A DNA stretch of 64,000 nt from a candidate division Zixibacteria bacterium SM23_81 (lineage in GTDB: Bacteria > SM23-81). This document shows positions 22,938 to 33,157 of this stretch, piece after piece. The DNA lies in assembly GCA_001304015.1 (NCBI GenBank), contig LJUY01000002.1:1-64000 (forward strand), written 5' to 3'. Below the pieces are notes generated by a model, which worked only from the letters and a program-made list of their open reading frames with translations, had not been told where the DNA came from and searched no databases. The position numbers were made by a program, and so were the translations under genes. The first letter of the stretch is position 1, and each line of letters begins with the position of its first letter.

Positions 22938-24413
22938 TTAGAGGCCAAAAACCGTTTGAACGTAAGCAGTGCCTTTCAAGAGTACATCCCGCGCTGGGTT
23001 TAAAACTGTGCTGGACAGCAGGGGATACAGCAGCCCCATGGCCAAACACATGATGGCCAAGACCACCAGCGCGATTCGCATCAGAGATGGCACCTCTTTG
23101 ATCTTAGCTAACTTTGCCGGCAGATCCCCGAAGAACAGGTTGCGCTGGACTTTCATAAAATACAGGATGGTCAAGAAGCTGACCAACACAGCCACGGAAG
23201 CGAGGATGTAATGACCTGCCTGGACCAAGGCGATGACGATGATCAATTTGCTCCAGAATCCATTCAGAGGCGGAACCCCGGAGATGGACAAGAAACCCAC
23301 CGTGGCAGATGTGGTGGTCACCGGCATCCGCTGGCTGAGCCCACCCATCAGGCTCAGTTTTCTGGTGTCAGTACTGTACTCTATAGCTCCCGAAGACAGG
23401 AACAAGAGGGCCTTAAAAGTGGCATGGTTCATCAGATGGAAGAGACCACCCACAATTCCCAGAGGCGTTCCCAGGGCTAGGCCCACCACCACATAACCGA
23501 TCTGACTGATGCTGGAATAGGCCAGCATTCGCTTCAGATCATCCTGCCCTATGGCCAGCAGCCCTGCCACCACCATCGACAGTCCTCCCAGGACCATCAG
23601 CACCGAAGAGATGAAGGAGCTGAGGCCGAAAACATTGAAGATCAATCGGATGAGCGCATACACTCCCAGGGCTTTAATCAGCACACCGGATAACATGGCC
23701 GAGATGGGCGCCGGCGCAGCAGGATGGGCATCGGGCAACCAGGGATGAAAGGGCACCAGGGCCGCCTTGAGGCCAAAGCCCATGATGAACAGGGATGTGC
23801 AAAACAGAACGGCGCTGTTCACTCCTTTGGTGCCTATGGTTCGGGCCACATCCGCCATGTTCAGGGTTCCGGTGAGGCTATACAAGATGGCGATGCCCAG
23901 CAATATAAAGGTGGAGGCCACTCCGCTGAGGATGAGGTACTTGAAAGAGGCCTCTAGCTCTTCATGCTCGCATCCGAAAGCCACTAAAGCGTAAGAGGCA
24001 ATAGAGGCGATTTCCAGAAAGACAAACAGGTTGAAGAAATCTCCGGTGAGAACCACGCCGTTCATGCCACCCACCAGTAGCATGAAGAGGGCATAATATT
24101 TGGGCTTGGCCGTGTATCGGTCCATGTACTGAAGGGAGAAAATGATGACCAGAAAAGCGATCACACTGATGGTCAACAACAGAAGAGTGCTCAGGCCGTC
24201 GGAGACCAGGACAATCCCCCAGGGGGGTGGCCAGTTGCCCATGCGATAGATGCTGGGCTCCTTGCCGATGTTGGAGATGGAAAAGATTACCAGACAAAGG
24301 GAGATCAGGAAAGCAAATAGGCCTCCAATTCTCCTCCATAGCTTCGCCAGGATGAGCATGAGGAAAGCCGCTCCCAACGGAAAGGCGATGAACAGGGGTA
24401 GAATATGGTTCAT
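22938..24413 (-). CDS. mnhD: MnhD/NuoN-like ion-pumping subunit (MbhH type)
   Basis: Large antiporter-like channel subunit of about 491 residues and about 14 membrane helices. Conserved features include FVFLEIASIASYALVAFG with a channel Glu, KAALVPFHPWLPDAHPAAPAP with the Lys/His pathway residues, SSISQIGYVVVGLALGTPLG, and SGVPPLNGFWSKL. The ATG at 24413 is preferred; GGAGGAG lies nine bases before it, and an upstream ATG six codons earlier lies within that site. Confidence 0.92.
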   Translation of the reverse strand: MNHILPLFIAFPLGAAFLMLILAKLWRRIGGLFAFLISLCLVIFSISNIGKEPSIYRMGNWPPPWGIVLVSDGLSTLLLLTISVIAFLVIIFSLQYMDRYTAKPKYYALFMLLVGGMNGVVLTGDFFNLFVFLEIASIASYALVAFGCEHEELEASFKYLILSGVASTFILLGIAILYSLTGTLNMADVARTIGTKGVNSAVLFCTSLFIMGFGLKAALVPFHPWLPDAHPAAPAPISAMLSGVLIKALGVYALIRLIFNVFGLSSFISSVLMVLGGLSMVVAGLLAIGQDDLKRMLAYSSISQIGYVVVGLALGTPLGIVGGLFHLMNHATFKALLFLSSGAIEYSTDTRKLSLMGGLSQRMPVTTTSATVGFLSISGVPPLNGFWSKLIIVIALVQAGHYILASVAVLVSFLTILYFMKVQRNLFFGDLPAKLAKIKEVPSLMRIALVVLAIMCLAMGLLYPLLSSTVLNPARDVLLKGTAYVQTVFGL

Positions 24414-24453
24414 CAGCTCGGGCTCCTCCATGATCTTGGCGTGACTACCTGGG

Positions 24454-24804
24454 TTAACCTCTCAATCTCCGTATCTCGCTCATATCGAAGGTGCCATAGC
24501 GCTCATACAGACGAATGCAGAGGGCCACCATCAGGGCTATGGTGCCCAGGCCAATGACGATGGCGGTGAGCACTAAAGCCTGAGGCAAGGGGTCCACGCT
24601 CTTGGTCACGAACTCGGTTTTGCTGGCCCCTTTGGTCAAAATGGGAGCGATGCCCCTGGCCTTGTATCCCACCAAGATGAGAAACAAATTGGCCGCATAC
24701 TCCATGGTGATAACGCCGATGATCTTCTTGATGATGTTCTTCTTGGCTACCAAACAATAAAGCCCTAAAACGAACAGAAATGTGGTCAGCAAATAGACGA
24801 TCAT
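24454..24804 (-). CDS. mnhC: MnhC/NuoK-like antiporter subunit (MbhG type)
   Basis: 116 residues, three membrane helices. It has KKNIIKKIIGVITMEYAANL, LFLILVGYKARG and VDPLPQALVLTAIVIGLG, the MnhC/NuoK signature. It overlaps mnhB by four bases. Confidence 0.93.
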   Translation of the reverse strand: MIVYLLTTFLFVLGLYCLVAKKNIIKKIIGVITMEYAANLFLILVGYKARGIAPILTKGASKTEFVTKSVDPLPQALVLTAIVIGLGTIALMVALCIRLYERYGTFDMSEIRRLRG

Positions 24805-25307
24805 CCCTTTTGCTCCTGAGAATTGGCGGGCTCTCCTTCGGCCTTTCCTTTCCCAGTCCGGTCGCCTCCAACGATGGCTTTGCCGAAGATAGCCAGAGCT
24901 ACGAATACTCCATAGAGGCTGGCCGAGACCTTTAATCCGATGGCGATGTTGGACAATGGGAGGGTGCCGGCGCTGAAAAGATCAAAGGGAGTTCCGCGGT
25001 CGATAAAATTCAGGAAGAAATATCCGCCCACGAAACCCAGAAAGGCCACGATGAGAAACGCCAGTGCCCCGAGATTGTCCAACAAAGAGGCGGCCAGGTC
25101 CCCGAACTTCTTCAGGGCAATTCGGCGGCCAAAGGACAACATCAAGAGGATGAAACCCGTGGCCACGATGACCCCGCCAGGGAATCCTCCGCCGGGAGTT
25201 AAGTGTCCATACAGGATGATGTAGATCCCAAACAGAAGGATAAAATTGAGCACCAAACGCCCAATGGTCTTGACGATCAGGGTCATGCCCTCATCTGGTT
25301 CAGTCAC
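24801..25307 (-). CDS. mnhB: MnhB-like antiporter subunit (MbhF type)
   Basis: 168 residues, four membrane helices. The HGHLTPGGGFPGGVIVATGF signature is near residues 30-49. It lies 18 bases after the fused MbhD-E gene. A charged C-terminal tail (GKAEGEPANSQEQKG) is poorly conserved in the family. Confidence 0.93.
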   Translation of the reverse strand: MTEPDEGMTLIVKTIGRLVLNFILLFGIYIILYGHLTPGGGFPGGVIVATGFILLMLSFGRRIALKKFGDLAASLLDNLGALAFLIVAFLGFVGGYFFLNFIDRGTPFDLFSAGTLPLSNIAIGLKVSASLYGVFVALAIFGKAIVGGDRTGKGKAEGEPANSQEQKG

Positions 25308-25325
25308 CTTGAGCTCCTTACGAAA

Positions 25326-25889
25326 CTAAAAGTCGCCCGGGATACCCACTTGGGTGGTGTCCTCTTCACCGACTTTCTTACGTCCCTGGCTCCGAAGCAC
25401 CACGAAAGCACCCACGATAGAGGTAAACAGGACGGTGGCTTCTCCCAGGGTATCGTAAGCCCGGTAGTCAAGGACCACGGACATGACGATATTGGTCGCG
25501 CCGGTTCTTTCTACGCCGTGCTGGAGATATTCTCGCGAGACCCTCATCAGGGGATGGCCGAACTCCGGAAGGGCTTTAAAGGCCACATAGGCGAAGGTGA
25601 GAAACAACCCAAAGAAGATCAAGCTGGCCACCATGGCAAAGGTGTCTCGATACTTCTCTATGGCCGTGTTATCCAACCTGATGGTTCCACGGATTAAGAT
25701 GATCAGGATGAGAATCTCCACCACCACCTGGGTGATGGCTAAGTCCGGAGCGCCTAAAAGCAAAAACATGATGCTCACGCCAAATCCCACGGCACCGATG
25801 GAAATCACCGAGGAGAGCAGGTATTTGGTCTCGATGGCGATGATAGCGCCTATGTTCATGAAGATTAAAAGAAAAATCATCAACAGCAT
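25326..25889 (-). CDS. Fused MbhD-MbhE-like antiporter subunit
   Basis: 187 residues. The N-terminal half (to about residue 75) is MbhD/DUF4040: LLGAPDLAITQVVVEILILI. The C-terminal half is MbhE: RTGATNIVMSVVLDYRAYDT, then GEATVLFTSIVGAFVVLRS. In the sister operon (44202-45124) D is a separate gene and E is fused to F instead, so the same three units are joined differently in the two complexes. Confidence 0.88.
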   Translation of the reverse strand: MLLMIFLLIFMNIGAIIAIETKYLLSSVISIGAVGFGVSIMFLLLGAPDLAITQVVVEILILIILIRGTIRLDNTAIEKYRDTFAMVASLIFFGLFLTFAYVAFKALPEFGHPLMRVSREYLQHGVERTGATNIVMSVVLDYRAYDTLGEATVLFTSIVGAFVVLRSQGRKKVGEEDTTQVGIPGDF

Positions 25890-25917
25890 CTGTTCGCCTT
25901 CCTCCAGCTCGATGAGC

Positions 25918-27753
25918 TTACATCATCTCCATCAAAAAGATCAGGATGCCCAGACCAATGATGCTCCAGGAGAGATAGGAGGATAAGACGCCGTCGTGCA
26001 AACTCCGCAAGGCTCTCACCAGGTTGGCGCCTAATTTGTCCCCCAGATAGTACACGTCAAAAACGCCCTTATCGGCGTCGCTATAAAGACCCCGAAATCC
26101 ACCCAGGGTCCGGATGGTCTCGTAAAAGCCGGTGCCCACCACACGGGTTTCCTCCGTATCCAACACCTCGCCCCCCAGAAAGGCAGGTGCCTCACGTCTC
26201 TTTGTGATCCGGCCAAAAAGATAGATGATGGCGCCCAGCACCAAGCCCACGATCATCAACACAGTGGCCAGAGTTGGGCTCCACAGAGCATTGGTCATGC
26301 TGACCTTCGCTGGGGCACTGTCAAATTGAAAGCCCACCACAGGACCGATGAACTGCTGCAGGGGGATCTGCGCCAGGAAGCCGAAGATGACACACAGCAG
26401 AGCCAGCACCACCATGGGCCAGGCCATGAAAAAGCCTACCTCTCTGACTGCCCGAAGCGCTTTCGGCCTCTCCCCCCAGAAGATGGAGTAAAGCATTTTG
26501 ATCATGTAGGCCAAGGTCAGGGCACTGCCAAACATGGCCGCCAGAAGAAAGATGGGTTTCCCAGTGGTGACCAGGCTCTGATAGACCATCCACTTGGAGA
26601 AAAATCCGTTGAAAGGCGGCACCCCAGAAACGGACAGGGCGGCTATGAAGGTGGCCACAAAGGTGATGGGCATGGCCGAGGCCAGGCCTCCCAGTTTCTT
26701 CAGTTGGGTCGTTTCGGTCTGTTTCTCCACGGAGCCAGCGCCCAGGAAAAGACAGGTTTTATAGATGGCATGGTTCACCATATGAAACAGCCCACCCATA
26801 ATCCCAATGGGCACTCCCGTGCCGATGCCCAGAACTATATATCCCACTTGGCTTACGGCGCCGAAAGCCAGCAGTTTCTTCACGTCTTCCTGCATGAGAG
26901 CCATCATGCCCGCGAAAATGATGGTGGCCGACCCCACGATCATCAGCACCAATCCCATAGCCCTGTCCATGACGAACAGGTCCAGGGATAACCTGGCCAG
27001 CAGATAAATGCCCAGCAGTTTGTCCAGAGAGGCGGGAAGCAACGCCATCACAGGCGTGGGTGCACCCTCAGCAGCGGCCGGGACCCAGGAATGGACCGGC
27101 CAGGCTCCGGCCTTAGCCAGGGCGCCCACAGCACAGAGAAGGTAAGTGATATAGCTGAAACTGGTGCCCAGTTTCAGGCTCAGCTGGCTGATGCTCAAGC
27201 TGCCTCCGATAACCCAGATGAACACGATGCCCAAGAGAAGGGTGCAGTCCGAAAAACCCAAGATGGTAAAGCTTTTGCGCGCCGCCGCACTGGAAATTTT
27301 GGTGCCCCCCAAGGTGATGAGCAGGTAGAGCAGAACGGTAACGATCTCCCAGAATATCAGAAGCACCAAGAGGTTATCGGACAATACCGCTCCACATGCA
27401 GTGGCCACGGCCCAAAGCAAATAGGCGTAGTAGCGGCGTCCCACTTGGCTCTTAAACATGTATGCGGCGGAGTAACTGGTCACGCCCAGCCCGAAGAGGC
27501 CGATGAACATCAGCACAAATGAGCTGAAATGATAGGCTCTCAAATCAAAGGCCACGGACAGAGCGCCCAGCTCCAGCCATTCCTGACGTAAAAACTGTTC
27601 GCCTCCGCGAAAGATCTGTATCGTCGCCAGGAAGGTCCAAAATGTGGCCACAAGGGCCAAAACCTCCCGGACGACACGCACTTTCCTGGGCACCAAGAGG
27701 CACAAGAAGCCGCCCACGGCGGGAACTACTATGGGCCACAGCAAGGGATTCAT
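25918..27753 (-). CDS. NuoL/MrpA-like ion-pumping subunit of the group 4 hydrogenase
   Basis: 611 residues, about 16 membrane helices. NuoL/HyfB-type motifs are LIFWEIVTVLLYLLI (channel Glu), KAGAWPVHSWVPAAAEGAPT (channel Lys/His), FGAVSQVGYIVLGIGTGVP and SGVPPFNGFFSKWMVYQS. The C-terminus has a long amphipathic stretch (residues about 500-590) like the lateral helix region of NuoL. It overlaps the hydrogenase large subunit by four bases. Archaeal Mbh lacks a full-length second channel of this kind, so this complex may pump more ions per electron pair. Confidence 0.9.
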   Translation of the reverse strand: MNPLLWPIVVPAVGGFLCLLVPRKVRVVREVLALVATFWTFLATIQIFRGGEQFLRQEWLELGALSVAFDLRAYHFSSFVLMFIGLFGLGVTSYSAAYMFKSQVGRRYYAYLLWAVATACGAVLSDNLLVLLIFWEIVTVLLYLLITLGGTKISSAAARKSFTILGFSDCTLLLGIVFIWVIGGSLSISQLSLKLGTSFSYITYLLCAVGALAKAGAWPVHSWVPAAAEGAPTPVMALLPASLDKLLGIYLLARLSLDLFVMDRAMGLVLMIVGSATIIFAGMMALMQEDVKKLLAFGAVSQVGYIVLGIGTGVPIGIMGGLFHMVNHAIYKTCLFLGAGSVEKQTETTQLKKLGGLASAMPITFVATFIAALSVSGVPPFNGFFSKWMVYQSLVTTGKPIFLLAAMFGSALTLAYMIKMLYSIFWGERPKALRAVREVGFFMAWPMVVLALLCVIFGFLAQIPLQQFIGPVVGFQFDSAPAKVSMTNALWSPTLATVLMIVGLVLGAIIYLFGRITKRREAPAFLGGEVLDTEETRVVGTGFYETIRTLGGFRGLYSDADKGVFDVYYLGDKLGANLVRALRSLHDGVLSSYLSWSIIGLGILIFLMEMM

Positions 27754-28952
27754 GTTGACACCTTTATCCTCTTCCTCATGCGCTCCGTCTTTTCCTGACA
27801 GAGACGAATGAGGTCCTGACCGTCCAATAGCTTCTTGCCATTATCGGCATCCACGGCTATCATGCGCTCTGTGCAGCAGTAACACGGATCTATGCTGGCG
27901 GTGATCAAGGCCACATCGGCAACGGTTTCGCCGATGCAAGAGGCCTTGAAGGAGGGCAGGTTTTGAAAAGTAGGTGCCCTGATTTTATGCCGAATGGGAT
28001 AATTGGAGCCATCTGAACGTACGTAGTGAAAGACCTCTCCCCTGGGAGCCTCTCCATGTCCGATGCCCTCGCCGGGAGGGATCTGGTCCACGGGAACAGA
28101 GAAATCACCCTCGGGGAGCTCCTGGAGGCACCTGAGACATTGCTGGATAATCTTAATCGACTCGGCGTTCTCCAAGAGCCGCACGGCGGCTTTTGCGAAG
28201 ACGTCGCCCTCCGGGAACACGATGACGTTCCAATCCACCAAGTCATAGGCGGCGTATGGGGAATCACGCCGTACATCGATATCATATCCAGAGCCCCGCG
28301 CCGTGGGTCCCAGAACGGCGTATTCTATGGCGTCTTTTTTCGACAGCACCCCCACCCCCTTCAGACGAGCGTGGAGGACCGGGTCGTCGATGACCGCCTT
28401 GGTAAGCATCTCATTCTGGCGGGCCAGCTCGTCCATGGCTGCCAAGAAATCGGGGATGTCCTCTTTGAGGATGTCTCTCCTGACCCCTCCGATTTTCATC
28501 ATGGCGTAGTGGTTGCGGTTGCCTGTGATCCGCTCGAAGACGTCCAAAATGGGCTCCCGGTACTTCCAGGCCCACATGAACACGGTGTTGTATCCGATGA
28601 AGTGGCCGGCCAGCCCGACCCAAAGCAGATGGCTGTGCAGGCGCTCCAGCTCGCCCACGATGGAGCGGATGTACTTGGCTCGCTCCGGAATTTCCAGCTC
28701 CAAGAGATCCTCCACGGCATTGACATAGGCGATGGGGTGCGAGGTGGAGCAGATACCGCAGACCCTTTCTATTAGGAAAGTATCCTGCTCCCAGGTCTTG
28801 GTTTGGGCCAGCCTCTCTATGCCCCGATGGTTATATCCGATGCGGATGTCCATATCCACCACCCGCTCCCCCTCCACCTTCAGGGTGAAGAACTCGGGCT
28901 CCTCCAGCAGAGGGTGATAGGGACCTATGGGTACAGTATAACTCAAAGTCAA
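27750..28952 (-). CDS. mbhL: Group 4 [NiFe] hydrogenase large subunit (NuoD-like)
   Basis: Catalytic subunit that evolves or oxidises H2. 400 residues, related to MbhL, EchE and NuoD. All four nickel-ligand cysteines are present: [11 protein letters not shown] near 62-72 and DPCYCCTER near 350. [24 protein letters not shown] and GGVRRDIL are family segments. The product extends about 50 residues beyond the last ligand, consistent with trimming by the protease at 20728-21198. It overlaps the NuoC-like and NuoL-like genes by four bases each. The intact ligands separate it from the NuoD homologue at 37013-38155, which has none. Confidence 0.94.
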   Translation of the reverse strand: MTLSYTVPIGPYHPLLEEPEFFTLKVEGERVVDMDIRIGYNHRGIERLAQTKTWEQDTFLIERVCGICSTSHPIAYVNAVEDLLELEIPERAKYIRSIVGELERLHSHLLWVGLAGHFIGYNTVFMWAWKYREPILDVFERITGNRNHYAMMKIGGVRRDILKEDIPDFLAAMDELARQNEMLTKAVIDDPVLHARLKGVGVLSKKDAIEYAVLGPTARGSGYDIDVRRDSPYAAYDLVDWNVIVFPEGDVFAKAAVRLLENAESIKIIQQCLRCLQELPEGDFSVPVDQIPPGEGIGHGEAPRGEVFHYVRSDGSNYPIRHKIRAPTFQNLPSFKASCIGETVADVALITASIDPCYCCTERMIAVDADNGKKLLDGQDLIRLCQEKTERMRKRIKVST

Positions 28953-29377
28953 GTCCTCCTGTAGGGGTATTCACCCTCGGGCCAGTCGTCGGGCAGAAGC
29001 AGTCGCCGCATATCCGGGTGCCCCAGGAATTCCACCCCCAGCATCTCGTGAATTTCTCGCTCGATCCAGTTGGCCGCGGGCAGAAAGCTGCCCACCGAAT
29101 CCACCTGGAGAAAGGGCTTTTCGGCCAGGACCTTCAGGCTGACGATCTTGTTGATGGGATCCAGCGAGAAGTGGTAGAGAATCTCCACGCCCCAGCGGGT
29201 GTCCACTCCCGAGGCGGTGCACAGGCGCGCGCCATGCTCCTGGAACAGAAACCTGGCCACATCCAGGAGAGCCTCCTTTTCTACCATGACAAAGGCCCGA
29301 GTGGGGGATTTCTCCTCTATCTGCACCTTTGAGCCGAATTTCTGGTCGATCAGCTTGAGGATATCTTCGCTCATCAA
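28949..29377 (-). CDS. mbhK: NuoC-like 30 kDa subunit (MbhK/EchD type)
   Basis: 142 residues, soluble. It carries [14 protein letters not shown] and the NuoC signature [19 protein letters not shown], then [17 protein letters not shown]. It docks the NuoB- and NuoD-like subunits. It overlaps the large-subunit gene by four bases. Confidence 0.93.
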   Translation of the reverse strand: MMSEDILKLIDQKFGSKVQIEEKSPTRAFVMVEKEALLDVARFLFQEHGARLCTASGVDTRWGVEILYHFSLDPINKIVSLKVLAEKPFLQVDSVGSFLPAANWIEREIHEMLGVEFLGHPDMRRLLLPDDWPEGEYPYRRT

Positions 29378-29402
29378 ATCACCTGTGGGTCGTTTTCGAC
29401 CC

Positions 29403-29816
29403 CTAAAGTGTGCCCAGAGCCTTGACGATGGCCGAGATCATGGCCTCCGGTTTCGGAGGACAGCCCGGAATGTACACGTTCACCGGGATAATCTTGTCTA
29501 TGGGGCCAACGATATTATAGGAGTCACGAAAGATGCAAGAGGTGCAGGCACACTGTCCCACAGCGATGACCAGCCCTGGCTTGGGCATCTGATCATAGCA
29601 CTCTTTAACCCTGGGGACGCACTGTCGCGTTAGAGCACCAGTCACCACCAACGCGTCGGCATGCCTAACGCTGCCTATCAGCAGGATGCCAAAACGTTCC
29701 ACATCGAATCTGGGAGTCAGGCAGTCCAACAGCTCGATGTCGCAATTGTTACAGGAGCCCGTGCTCAGGTGAAAAATCCAGGGAGATTTCTTTAAAGGCC
29801 AAGTTTTTAACGCCAA
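29403..29816 (-). CDS. mbhJ: NuoB-like hydrogenase small subunit (MbhJ/EchC type)
   Basis: 137 residues holding the proximal [4Fe-4S] cluster next to the Ni-Fe site. Cysteines are in [25 protein letters not shown] and [12 protein letters not shown]. Like other group 4 small subunits it is short, with no signal peptide and a single cluster. It follows the NuoH-like gene by 43 bases. Confidence 0.93.
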   Translation of the reverse strand: MALKTWPLKKSPWIFHLSTGSCNNCDIELLDCLTPRFDVERFGILLIGSVRHADALVVTGALTRQCVPRVKECYDQMPKPGLVIAVGQCACTSCIFRDSYNIVGPIDKIIPVNVYIPGCPPKPEAMISAIVKALGTL

Positions 29817-29859
29817 CGTTGCTCTCCAAGCTTTTTATCTGAATATTTAACAGACGATT

Positions 29860-30795
29860 TTACAGCCCCACCACAGCCAGGATCATGCCCAGGATGGCCA
29901 CAGCCGTCACCGGCCCCCACAAAAACCTGATGGCCTGATCGATTCTCAGCCTCGGATTTGTGTTTCTGACCACGACAATCACCACCAACAGGGCCACGTA
30001 CTTGAGAATGGTCCACAACAGATTCCATCCGGAAAAATGCAGCCCGCCCCAAAACACCGTGATCAGAAAGACGGGCAGGGCGAACAACATCATGGCTCGG
30101 GTCAGCTTGAAGATGGCCAGAGGGGCCCCGGAATATTCCACATAAGGGCCGGACATGATCTCCTGCTCGGCCTCGGGAATATCAAAAGGGATCAAGGTCA
30201 GCTTGGCCTGCGAACAGACAATGGCCACCACAAACGCCAAAATTCCCGAGGGGTGTCTGAGCATGATCCCGTTGAACTCCTGGAAGTTCAATATATCTCC
30301 GAACAGAATGGACCCAACTTTGACGACCACCGTGAAGACGGCGATGAGAAAGGGGAGTTCGTACCCCAAGACGAGTTTCATCTCCCTAGCAGCGCCCAGA
30401 GCCCCCAAGGGGTTCTTAGAGGCTGCACCGCCGATGATCACAGCCAGAGGGGGAAGGGCCAATAGGTATAGAACCACCACCAGGTCACCCACAAAGCTGC
30501 TGCCGGGGTTCAGGTTCAGCACCCAAACGACAGTGGAAACTAGGGTGACTCCCACTAAGCCCAATACAGGAGCCAGAAGGAAGAAAGTGGCTCTGGGACC
30601 AGCGGGAACGATGGTCTCCTTGCCTAAAAGCTTTAAGATATCCGCCAGAGGCTGGTACCAGGGGGGTCCGACCCGCCATTGAACCCGGGCCGTGACCTTG
30701 CGATCCACCCAAGAGGCCAAAAGGCCTACGATGCCCGTGAACAGAAAACCCGGGAATATGAGAAAGTAGAACAAGGGATAGATGACTTTTTCCAT
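29860..30795 (-). CDS. mbhM: NuoH-like membrane anchor (MbhM/EchB type)
   Basis: About 311 residues, eight membrane helices. It connects the hydrogenase core to the antiporter arm. Characteristic loops are VGPPWYQPLADILKLLGKE and IPFDIPEAEQEIMSGPYVEY. The ATG at 30795 is preferred because AGGGACG precedes it and it lies 12 bases after the ferredoxin gene; an upstream in-frame ATG has no ribosome site. Confidence 0.92.
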   Translation of the reverse strand: MEKVIYPLFYFLIFPGFLFTGIVGLLASWVDRKVTARVQWRVGPPWYQPLADILKLLGKETIVPAGPRATFFLLAPVLGLVGVTLVSTVVWVLNLNPGSSFVGDLVVVLYLLALPPLAVIIGGAASKNPLGALGAAREMKLVLGYELPFLIAVFTVVVKVGSILFGDILNFQEFNGIMLRHPSGILAFVVAIVCSQAKLTLIPFDIPEAEQEIMSGPYVEYSGAPLAIFKLTRAMMLFALPVFLITVFWGGLHFSGWNLLWTILKYVALLVVIVVVRNTNPRLRIDQAIRFLWGPVTAVAILGMILAVVGL

Positions 30796-30806
30796 GAGGT
30801 TCGTCC

Positions 30807-31307
30807 CTATGCTCTTTTCCATGGGCTACGAGCAACAACCCGTGCGCCGAACTGAGGGCGTCCTTCCTCCCACACCTCTGAGAGGTCCTCGAAGGTGAGG
30901 GCTCCTGAAACACAGGTGGCCACACATCTGGGCTCCAGCCCTTGATGGAACCTGTCCACGCACAGATCGCACTTGGCAGAAACATGTCGCAGAAGGTTTT
31001 CGTCCAGCACGCCGAAGGGACAGGCATATACGCAAGACTTGCAGCCCACACATCGGTTGGACCAGCGGCGGACGATCCCGCTCTCGTCCAGCTCCAAGGC
31101 CTCTGCTGGGCAGGCAGCCACACAGGCTGCATTTTGACAATGACGGCAGTGGTGCGGGAGCACCGCCACTTCGGCCACCTCGCCGTGAACCAGATTGAGG
31201 TCCTGGTGGTGGCTCTCCGTGCATGCCGTAGCACAGCTGCGGCAGCCAATGCAGTAGTCCAAATTGAGAACGATGACCTTCTGACCGAGGACGTCCTGGG
31301 AACTCAA
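30807..31307 (-). CDS. Four-cluster ferredoxin subunit (HycB/CooF-like)
   Basis: 166 residues with four [4Fe-4S] motifs: CIGCRSCATACTE near 19-31, CRHCQNAACVAACP near 54-67, CVGCKSCVYACP near 87-98 and CDLC...CVATC near 114-135. It belongs to the HycB/DMSO-reductase B family, which links a molybdopterin-type or other input subunit to a hydrogenase. It lies directly between the molybdopterin-fold gene and the NuoH-like gene, matching its proposed bridging role. Confidence 0.92.
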   Translation of the reverse strand: MSSQDVLGQKVIVLNLDYCIGCRSCATACTESHHQDLNLVHGEVAEVAVLPHHCRHCQNAACVAACPAEALELDESGIVRRWSNRCVGCKSCVYACPFGVLDENLLRHVSAKCDLCVDRFHQGLEPRCVATCVSGALTFEDLSEVWEEGRPQFGARVVARSPWKRA

Positions 31308-31308
31308 A

Positions 31309-33144
31309 TTAACTGCTCTCCTTCGGTTTGGACAGCAAAACCCGTTCTGGCCCCGGCTCTAACTCTCCGGATCGAGGATCCAGGTTCCAGGAGAAAAGCC
31401 TGCGAACCTCCGGAAAATGGGCGGGGGCAGAGATGACGTTATCGGCCAGGCCGCGGTTCGCCAGCACTGGAAAAACAGCTTGCCCCCTCTGGGAAGAAAC
31501 CTGAACCTGGTCTCCCTGTTTTAGTTGCAGCTTCTCCATCAAAGATGGATGGGCCCAGATACAGGGTGCCTGGCAAACTCGATGGGCCCAGCTAAAATTG
31601 CGGGTTAGCGATCCGTCCCCCAGATGGGCTGGCACGGCGGTGGAGACCAAGTAAAGGGGGTAAGCTGTATCCTGGCCTTTCTCAGCTGTGAGCTGCTGTG
31701 TCAGGCGGGATGCCACTTCAGGGAGGATCCTGTCCCAAGGAATTCCTCCGCTCTGGCTCAATTTCTCTTTGACGTCCTGAGGTGTGATGGACAGCTTGGT
31801 GTCTGAAGAGAGCTGTTGAGCCAGGCTCTCAAAGATATCCATCTCGGGACGGGCCAAACCCGGAGCAGGCACGACGGGCTGGAACTCCTGTTTATCGCCA
31901 TTCAAATAGAGTATTTGCCCCCCCTTCTCCGGCCCGATGGCAGCGGGCAAGAGAACGTGAGCTAGCTCTGTGGAAACTGTGGGAAACACATCGGCCACCA
32001 GGAGAAAATCCAATTTTTTCATGGCTTGGTCTAGCTCGTCTGTGGGCATTGCCGAAAGAGGATCCAGACCGAATAACAAGAGTCCCTTGATCTTCCCTTC
32101 GATGATCGACTCCAGAATGTGAGGGCCGGAAATGGCCTTCTGTCCCTTGTCACCACTAGAGAGAACCTGATAGACCCCTCGCCCATTCCAGAATACGGGA
32201 AGATGAAGAAAGGCCAACTTGCCCGGAACCAGACGAGTCAAAACATGTCCCAGAAAGGCGCAGGTCCCCGGCTGACCTAAGCGGCCAAAAAGGTTGGATT
32301 GAATGAGCACTCCATCTTTGGCAGAGTTCAAGGCGGAGGCCACCGTGGCCATCTGCTCCTGGGAGACAGCCGTTGCCTGGGCAACAGCCTCCAGATCCAG
32401 CTTTAAAGAAAACTCTCCAGACTTTTTCTGGGCGGAGGCCGAGAGCAGCTGGGCCAGGCCCGCCAGAACCAGAGGTTCCGTGCCTGGAAGCGGCTGCAGA
32501 TGTTGGTGGGCAAACCCTGCCGTCTGGGTAGCCTGAGAGTCGATGACGAAGAGATGACTGTGACGATCTTTGTATTTAGCCCGCAGAATTCGCTTGGAGA
32601 TGACCGGATGCTCCATGAAGACATCCCCGACCAAAACTATCACCTGGCGTCCCTGCAGGTCTTTCAGACTAAATCCATCATCCCAGCCCAGTTGGGCCAA
32701 GTAATGGAAGGCGTCGCCATCCTCGGGAAAGAGGGCAGCGACGTTTTGAGTTCCTAGGACATCACGGGCCAATTTTCCTATCCCCACAGCTTCCTCCAGG
32801 GTGAGACCACCCCCCGCCAGAACGCCTAAAGCCTCGGGGCCATGTTTCTTGACCAACCCCTTCAAGGACTTGGCGGCTTGGGAAAGGGCCTCCTGCCAGG
32901 GAACATCACGACCCTCTATCTGGGGACAAGTCAGCCGTCGAGGGTGGTCCACCAGCTCGGCTATGGAATTTCCCCGGGGGCAGAGAGATCCCTCGTTGAT
33001 GGGATTCTCCATATCATAATCCACTGAGATGGGGGATGCCTCGGTGAAACGCGGCGATGAGCGTTGCCATTGCAGAATGAGCCCATCTTGAAGGGAACAG
33101 ACGGGACAGATCGTCTTGGATCGATTGGCTTTGGAGCCAGCCAT
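31309..33144 (-). CDS. Molybdopterin-oxidoreductase-fold subunit, probably non-catalytic
   Basis: About 611 residues with the formate dehydrogenase/NuoG fold, but key features are missing. The N-terminal cluster motif is CPVCSLQDG, then GSLCPRGN: the third of four expected cysteines is absent. No Cys or selenocysteine appears where formate dehydrogenases carry their active residue (the corresponding stretch reads NVAALFPEDGDAFHYL). The C-terminal domain (KLQLKQGDQVQVSSQRGQA) is normal. It probably resembles the cofactor-free NuoG domain, a structural electron-relay subunit, rather than a formate dehydrogenase. The ATG at 33144 has AGAGGT upstream and lies 14 bases after the HydG-like gene. 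Confidence 0.8.
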   Translation of the reverse strand: MAGSKANRSKTICPVCSLQDGLILQWQRSSPRFTEASPISVDYDMENPINEGSLCPRGNSIAELVDHPRRLTCPQIEGRDVPWQEALSQAAKSLKGLVKKHGPEALGVLAGGGLTLEEAVGIGKLARDVLGTQNVAALFPEDGDAFHYLAQLGWDDGFSLKDLQGRQVIVLVGDVFMEHPVISKRILRAKYKDRHSHLFVIDSQATQTAGFAHQHLQPLPGTEPLVLAGLAQLLSASAQKKSGEFSLKLDLEAVAQATAVSQEQMATVASALNSAKDGVLIQSNLFGRLGQPGTCAFLGHVLTRLVPGKLAFLHLPVFWNGRGVYQVLSSGDKGQKAISGPHILESIIEGKIKGLLLFGLDPLSAMPTDELDQAMKKLDFLLVADVFPTVSTELAHVLLPAAIGPEKGGQILYLNGDKQEFQPVVPAPGLARPEMDIFESLAQQLSSDTKLSITPQDVKEKLSQSGGIPWDRILPEVASRLTQQLTAEKGQDTAYPLYLVSTAVPAHLGDGSLTRNFSWAHRVCQAPCIWAHPSLMEKLQLKQGDQVQVSSQRGQAVFPVLANRGLADNVISAPAHFPEVRRLFSWNLDPRSGELEPGPERVLLSKPKESS

Positions 33145-33157
33145 AAATACCTCTACC

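Noticed and set aside
31309-33144. Formate dehydrogenase catalytic subunit
   Set aside because: Fold matches, but one cluster Cys and the active-site Cys/Sec are missing, so I call it non-catalytic.
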